The position numbers and the translations under genes were made by a program. The notes beneath the pieces are model-generated. The model did not search any database. It worked only from the letters and a program-made list of their open reading frames with translations, and had not been told where the DNA came from. This document shows positions 58,769 to 64,000 of a DNA stretch of 64,000 nt, one piece after another. Source of the stretch: Brasenia schreberi (Eukaryota > Streptophyta > Magnoliopsida > Nymphaeales > Cabombaceae); the NCBI GenBank assembly GCA_036023115.1, contig JAYKKT010000061.1:13785001-13849000 (forward strand), read 5' to 3'. The stretch's first letter is position 1; each line of letters opens with the position of its first letter.

Positions 58769-61570
58769 TGTAAACACCCCAAATTTTCCAAAAATCAAAA
58801 ACTCTCAAAAACACAAAAAGCTCGTTTGAGCCAAAACGACAACCTATTTTAAAATGTGAAAACAGGTACAAAAGGCAAAAGAAAAGCCCAGGCAAGAAGA
58901 GGATTCAAGTTCGGAGTCTCAAAAGCCACCCCCTGCTCAAAAACGGAAGAAAAAAGAGCCCGTTCGGAGAAAAGCCCGATAGAAGGGTAAAAATATAATT
59001 TGGGTCAAAGAAAAAGCACAAAGCAGCTCCAAAATGCAGAAAGAAGCCCAGTACCTGAGAAAGTCGACAGAAGTCCGAGACACATCTCGTCAGAATGAAG
59101 AACGGAATCCGTACCGCAATCTGAGTTCGATATCAATAGGAACCGGTCCAAAACCAAAACGGCAGACCGAAACGAACGCCGAAAAAGTCCTGAAAAGCAG
59201 AACACCAATTGGTAGAAAGACTTGGGGAAGTCCCAGGCCAGAGCTGGGCATCCGATAAATCGAAGCTCGCTCGAAACCGACGGTGAAAAGCACCAGAAAG
59301 GACCAGAAAACCAAGGAGCAGAAGAAAAGTCTGGATTGGGTCTGGACCCAAGAATATCCAGATCTATATCCAAATTGTGTTTGGATTGGATCTGGATCTC
59401 AAAATCCAAGATCCGAGATCTGAGATCCAAACCTAAATAAATATTTGGACTGGATCTGGATCTCAAAATATCCGAGATCCACGATCCAGATCCACATAGA
59501 GTTTGGATTGGATCCGGATAGCCAGACCCAAATCCAAGACCCAAGATCCATATCCAAGTTGAAAGTCTATAAAAGGACGTGAGGGGCTGATTCACGGGGG
59601 CTGCAAAAAAAAGAAATCTCATGCCACTTTGCTTGGGTAGGAGAGAGAGAGAAGGGAAAAAAAATTCAACAAAGGGGGTTGGTTTCCCCCTTTGTTATTG
59701 CAAGTCGTGGGCTGGTTTTGTAAGCTAGGAAGCCACCATTTCATGCCAAAGAAATTTTCTTTAGCTCATGTGGATCCGGCAGCCATGGATCGCCCACTTG
59801 ATGTGAAGAGAAGGTGCATGGAGATCACCCAAACCGTGGCCAAGGTGAGTCCCTAGAACCCATCAAAGCCATTCTAACCTTTGCCCCTCTAAAACCACCT
59901 AACTATCTTGAGAAAACCCAACAAGGTTCGACCAAACACATGCTGGCTGAATTTTGCAAAACTACCTAGACTCTACCCAAAAACCGTCCCGCCCAAACCC
60001 ATACCAAGCTCGGCCAATAGCTGGCCGAGCTCACCCTGGGTCGGTCCTAGTGAGTCCCTAATACCAAACTAAATCAAACCCACATTGCCCCAGCTTGGCC
60101 ACCCTTGGCCGAGCCATTTTCATCCCAAATCCCACCTAAACTAAACTCAAGTTGATCAGCTCGGCCACCCTTGGCCGAGCCATTCCCTTTAGCATTTTCA
60201 CCCTAAGTCCTAACCTAGACTAACCCTAAGTCTTGACCAGCTCGGCCACCACTTGGCCGAGCTTTTCCTTAGGACCCTTCCTAAATCCGCACTAGGACCC
60301 TCACCAAACTCGAACCCTAGTTGGTCGCCCATCACCTTAGGACTTAGACTCAAACCTACCTAAGCCCCTCACCTTAGATCCCCTACACCTTGTCTTAGGC
60401 TCGATCGAACCCCACCCAAAACTCCATGCATCGGATTGGTTCGCAACGAGAGGACCATCCATCGGTTATATCCAAGGTCGGATCCCACTGATAAAGAAAA
60501 GCCCGAGCAGGCGACGTGTAAGTGCTCGAACTTGACTCTCTTACATTACTTTAAACTTAATTCAATTCGATATGGGGTTGTAATAACGGAGCTTGTCTCC
60601 CCCCGGATGTAATATATGTGTTTGATGCAAAATACACACACGTACACTTGAGCCTTTCCGCTCTTATCTGCACACTTTTGCACACAAACGGGCCTCAACA
60701 GGCCATAGGATATAGCCCTATTTATATACATTCAGCTGGGTTTTAAGGTTCAAGTCGTGTGAGTTGTCTTTCATTTTATACACTCAAAGCACTCACTCAC
60801 ATTGAGCCTTTCCGCTCTTACGTATATATACGTATTTCCCTTCCAGCTGGGTTCTAAATTCAAGTTGCGTGAGTTGTCTTTCAGTTTATACACTCAAAGC
60901 ACTCACTCACATTGAGCCTTCTCGCTCTTACATATATCTATATCTCCCTTTTGCTGCGTTTTACGGTTCAGTTGCGTGGGTTGCATTTCAATTTATCCAC
61001 AACACCCACGCACACATTGAGCCTTTCCGCTCTTAAGATATAGATATATTTAAATTTCTGCAATTTACATTCAAGTCATGTGAGTTGCATTCAATTTGGG
61101 TTTTCCCTTCCGCTAAGTCTTTAAATTTTGGGTTTTACATTCAAGTTGTGTGAGTTGCATTGCATACTCGCCATACTCGAGCTAGAGTGCATACCTGCAC
61201 CGAACAAACCCGAACAAAACGTGCAAACACGCCTAAGTGGTTGAAACTGAAAGACTTAGGGTCGCCCAAATAAAAAATTCGCCAAGTGCATGATTTCCAA
61301 AGTTTTCAAACACCTGATCATTCAAAATTCGAATTTGAGTTTAACTTGTTCAAATGAAGTATCTAAGCGTACAGACTGACCCTTGCACGTCGGTGCAAGA
61401 AGGTCTGCGATGTAAAGATCCCGCTTGCCTACAATCGCCTTTTCAAAAGTCAGATATTTAAAAACTACTTCACTAGTTTGAGTAAGCTAGCTGGCACGCC
61501 CTAAAGCGAATTGCGAAAAGATTCGCTCCAGGCCTAAGAAACCCGAAGTCGAGGATTTTTTGTGTCTACA
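58769..61570 (+). repeat. 3' LTR of element C
   Basis: 2802 bp, near-identical along its length to 48064-50860, with scattered transitions and small indels. It ends TGTGTCTACA followed by target repeat cattg. It carries the same TATA box, GTAAGT (60518-60523), repeats and hairpin (61372-61408). Confidence 0.9.
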
Positions 61571-62000
61571 CATTGGATAACCCCTATGCACACACAAACC
61601 CACAAATTGTGCCAAAATTTGAGGATTTTCAAAGTGCGCCAACTGTGGCGCACCATCCAAAAGAATTTCAAAAATAAAAAGAAGTTCAAAAAATGATAGA
61701 CATGGAGACCCCTAATGCATGCATTGACATCTTAGGAGCTCATAACCCTACCATAGAAAAACCCACTTCTTCGAGCCTAGTCTTGTGCCCTGGAACCAAG
61801 GCTATGGCTTCGAAACAAAAAAATCCATCCCTAGGGGCACCACGAGTTGCACCTAGGGAGTAGGACAAAACCTTCGAGGACGCAATCTGGGCTTCCCTTG
61901 AAGCAAATCTCTCCCAAAATCAGGTTATATGGAACTATAAGTCTTCCCTTGAAATGTAACCACGTATTTGGCAAACTCCACTCTTTTACAGGTGCGAATT
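61571..62000 (+). pseudogene. Element B gag-like ORF, second half
   Basis: Continues the reading interrupted at 48063: DNPYAHTNP, MIDMETPNACIDILGAHNPT, KPTSSSLVL, QKNPSLGAPRV, with stops (TAA near 61674, TAG near 61861). It fades out near 61960-62000, before the G-patch seen in element C. Confidence 0.75.
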
Positions 62001-62100
62001 GTCTTGCTGAGGTTTACACGATTTTCCTTGGAACCTTACTTTCGAAGTTTCAAAGCCGTTATCCCTAAGGGTTTTCGAAAATGGGAATTTAACCCAAACC

Positions 62101-64000
62101 CTACACATAATACTTCTTTAAGTATTGAATATTGATAGGATCTGCTAAATTCCTACCTTCTACATCGATCAACCAATATGAGTTGTTCGTGGTGGTTGCA
62201 CGCACAACATAGGGTACATCCCACTTGGGGCGCCACTTTCCAAGTGGATGTGGGCCACGATGGTGGATGATTTTTAAAACCAGATCTCCCACTTCAAAGT
62301 GGCGAGGTCTCATATGTTTGTCATAATGTCGGGCTATCCTTTGCCGGTATGCATGAGCATGATCCAAGCAAGGAGTCGCCTCTCATCTAACAAATCTAGT
62401 TCGGCCATCGTAGCATGTTGAAGCATCCCTAGGGGAGGTCGAGTGCAATGGATGTATGGAATGAATGCAATTGTGTATGAATGGGAAAAATGGCGTTTGT
62501 GCCATAGACCAATTCGAATGGTGTGGCATTCATGGGAGTCCGGAGGAAAGTCCTTTAAGCCCATAAGGCTTCATCCAGCTTCTCGTGCCACGTCCTACCC
62601 TTCTCTAAAGTCTTCTCAATTATACTAATGAGAGTCTTATTCGTGGCTTCGGCTTGGCCATTGCCTTAAGGGTAGTAGGGCGAAGAGAAGTGGTGAGTTA
62701 TGCCATAAGTGTTGCACAACTTAACCATCTGCTCATTTTTTAATGGGGTGCCATTATCGGACACAAGGTCTCTTGGAACTCCAAATCGAGCCAAGATATT
62801 CCTCCTAATGAAAGCCACCACATGTTGCCCCTGTACGTTGGTCAGGGAGATGGCTTCAACCCACTTGGAGAAGTACTCAGTGGATGCTAAAATGAACCTA
62901 TGCCCATTCGATGCCTTTGGAAATATCGGGCCTACAATATCAAACGCCCACATGGTAAATGGCCAGGGTCTGACCACGGAATGCAATGATGATGATGGGA
63001 TATGAATGGCGTGCCCATGCACTTCACATGGATGACACTTTCTAACATGATCGTGGCAATCCTTTTTCAGGGTGGACCAAAAATAGCCTGCTCTAAGTAT
63101 TTTCATCGCCATCATGTTGGCATTAACATGACCTCCACATTCTCCATCGTGGAATTCATGCATAATAGTCCTAGCCTCCTCTAGGTCGACACATCTTAGT
63201 AGGATGCCGGTAAAACTTTTTTTGTACAAAACCCCACCCAAAATTGTATATCGGGTAGAAATTTTCCGGATGAATGCCTTATCTTTGGATGTGGCATCCT
63301 CAGCGAATCCCTCATTTTCTAGAAAACATTTAATGTCATAGAACCAATGTTTTTCAACAGAATCTGGATTATTTTGGCAAATATCCAAATCGTGTGTGGA
63401 TGGAGTGGGCGCATGCCATATTTCTAAGGATCGAGTTCCCAAAGTGGGATCGACCTTTAGAGCTGAACCCAAGGAGGAGAGGGCGTCGGGAATGCCATTA
63501 TCCTCTCTCCTTACGTATGTGAGTCTACACAATTGGAATGACTCAACCAATCGAGTGGCCAGCTCATGATATGGAAGAAGTTTTTTATTTCGCACTTGCC
63601 AAATTTTCAAAACTTGGTTTATAACAAGGAGTGAATCTCCAAAGACCTCGATGCATGATGCCCCTAGAGTTTTCGAAATCCTTAAGCCTTGTATGAGTGC
63701 TTCATACTCAACTATGTTATTGGAACATTCGAAATCTAGGCGAATTGCTATGGGGATCTCACCCTTTTCAGGGGATATGAGGATGACCCCAGCACCAGCC
63801 CCTCGTTGGTTTCGTGCCCCATCGAAGTGCATCTTCCACACTTGATTTTCGAAAGAGTTTGCCAAAATGTGGTTTTGAAATTGATTTTGCAATATGCCTT
63901 CATCAGGCATTTCACTAAGTGTGGGATATGCGTCCTCTAAGGGGAACTCAGCCACGTAGTCAGCTAGGGCTTGCCCCTTAATGGAGATCTGATGATGGTA
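62101..64000 (-). pseudogene. Gypsy pol: RNase H and integrase, minus strand, runs off the window
   Basis: Open from the window edge (reading GQALADYVAEFP near 63945-63985) down to a TAA at 62666-62668. RNase H has HFDGARNQRGAGAG, NNIVEYEALIQGL and EVFGDSLLVI. The integrase zinc module is EFHDGECGGHV...CHPCEVHG. The core shows FDIVGP and LVSDNGTPL. The stop falls where CAA of the conserved QGNGQAEATNKTL should be. Downstream frames (62334-62564; 62101-62367 with GDLVLK, GKWRPKWDVPYVV, INIQYLKKYYV) finish the integrase. The C terminus lacks a chromodomain, fitting Tat/Athila-like gypsy elements. Confidence 0.9.

Larger units (their letters stand above)
48064..61570 (+). mobile_element. Gypsy element C: 13.5-kb non-autonomous LTR element nested in element B
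   Basis: Complete LTR pair (48064-50860 and 58769-61570) in the same orientation, primer site, one gag-like ORF and a purine tract before the 3' LTR. The target-site repeats are catta (48059-48063) and cattg (61571-61575). Element C's own copy of the target (GATGCATTGGATAACC, near 51867) shows the site lies inside the homologous ORF of element B. No RT, RNase H or integrase is present between the LTRs. A solo LTR at 55096-58010 interrupts it. Confidence 0.9.

Overview
This is a TE-dense nuclear segment of an angiosperm. Two conserved plant genes are split by spliceosomal introns, and nearly everything else is retrotransposon, LINE or DNA-transposon sequence. The host species cannot be named from the sequence. 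Nothing looks bacterial, viral or organellar, and I found no convincing tRNA, rRNA or CRISPR.

Layout. (1) 608-9767, + strand: a five-exon AVT6-type amino acid transporter gene. Its second intron is swollen by a sense-oriented Ty1/copia element (1950-6540) with a perfect 5-bp target duplication. (2) 9768-14542: intergenic DNA with a small hAT-like MITE and an LTR-like promoter/poly(A) segment. (3) 14543-19319: a decayed minus-strand copia element with both LTRs. (4) 19320-21807: AT-rich DNA with two or three small DNA transposons; one has a perfect 8-bp target duplication. (5) 21808-34333: the BLOC-1 subunit 2 gene (BLOS2), two coding exons separated by a 12.15-kb intron. That intron holds a copia element, a gypsy gag remnant that was itself split by a hAT transposon, and a minus-strand copia LTR/RNase H remnant. 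(6) 34334-40430: repeated RTE LINE tails, a copia gag fragment, an L1 remnant and a 5'-truncated RTE LINE.

(7) 40432-64000 is a nest of one family (or close subfamilies) of large Ty3/gypsy elements that look Tat-like, with LTRs of about 2.8-3 kb. An LTR plus gag (element A) is followed by a large inverted LTR, giving an imperfect palindrome. A second copy (element B) was interrupted in its gag-like ORF by a complete 13.5-kb copy of its own family (element C, 48064-61570, target site catta/cattg). Element C was in turn hit by an opposite-strand LTR that is now a solo LTR (55096-58010, perfect AAGCC duplication). The window ends in antisense gypsy RNase H/integrase sequence.

The two host genes are probably functional: reading frames, splice sites and protein family features all agree. 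Almost all TE ORFs carry stops or frameshifts, many of the C-to-T/G-to-A type expected from decay of methylated DNA. The least routine material is element C: a non-autonomous, self-nested family encoding one long G-patch-containing ORF with an internal duplication, plus LTRs carrying a conserved hairpin, a conserved splice-donor-like site and telomere-like CCCTAA-rich tracts.
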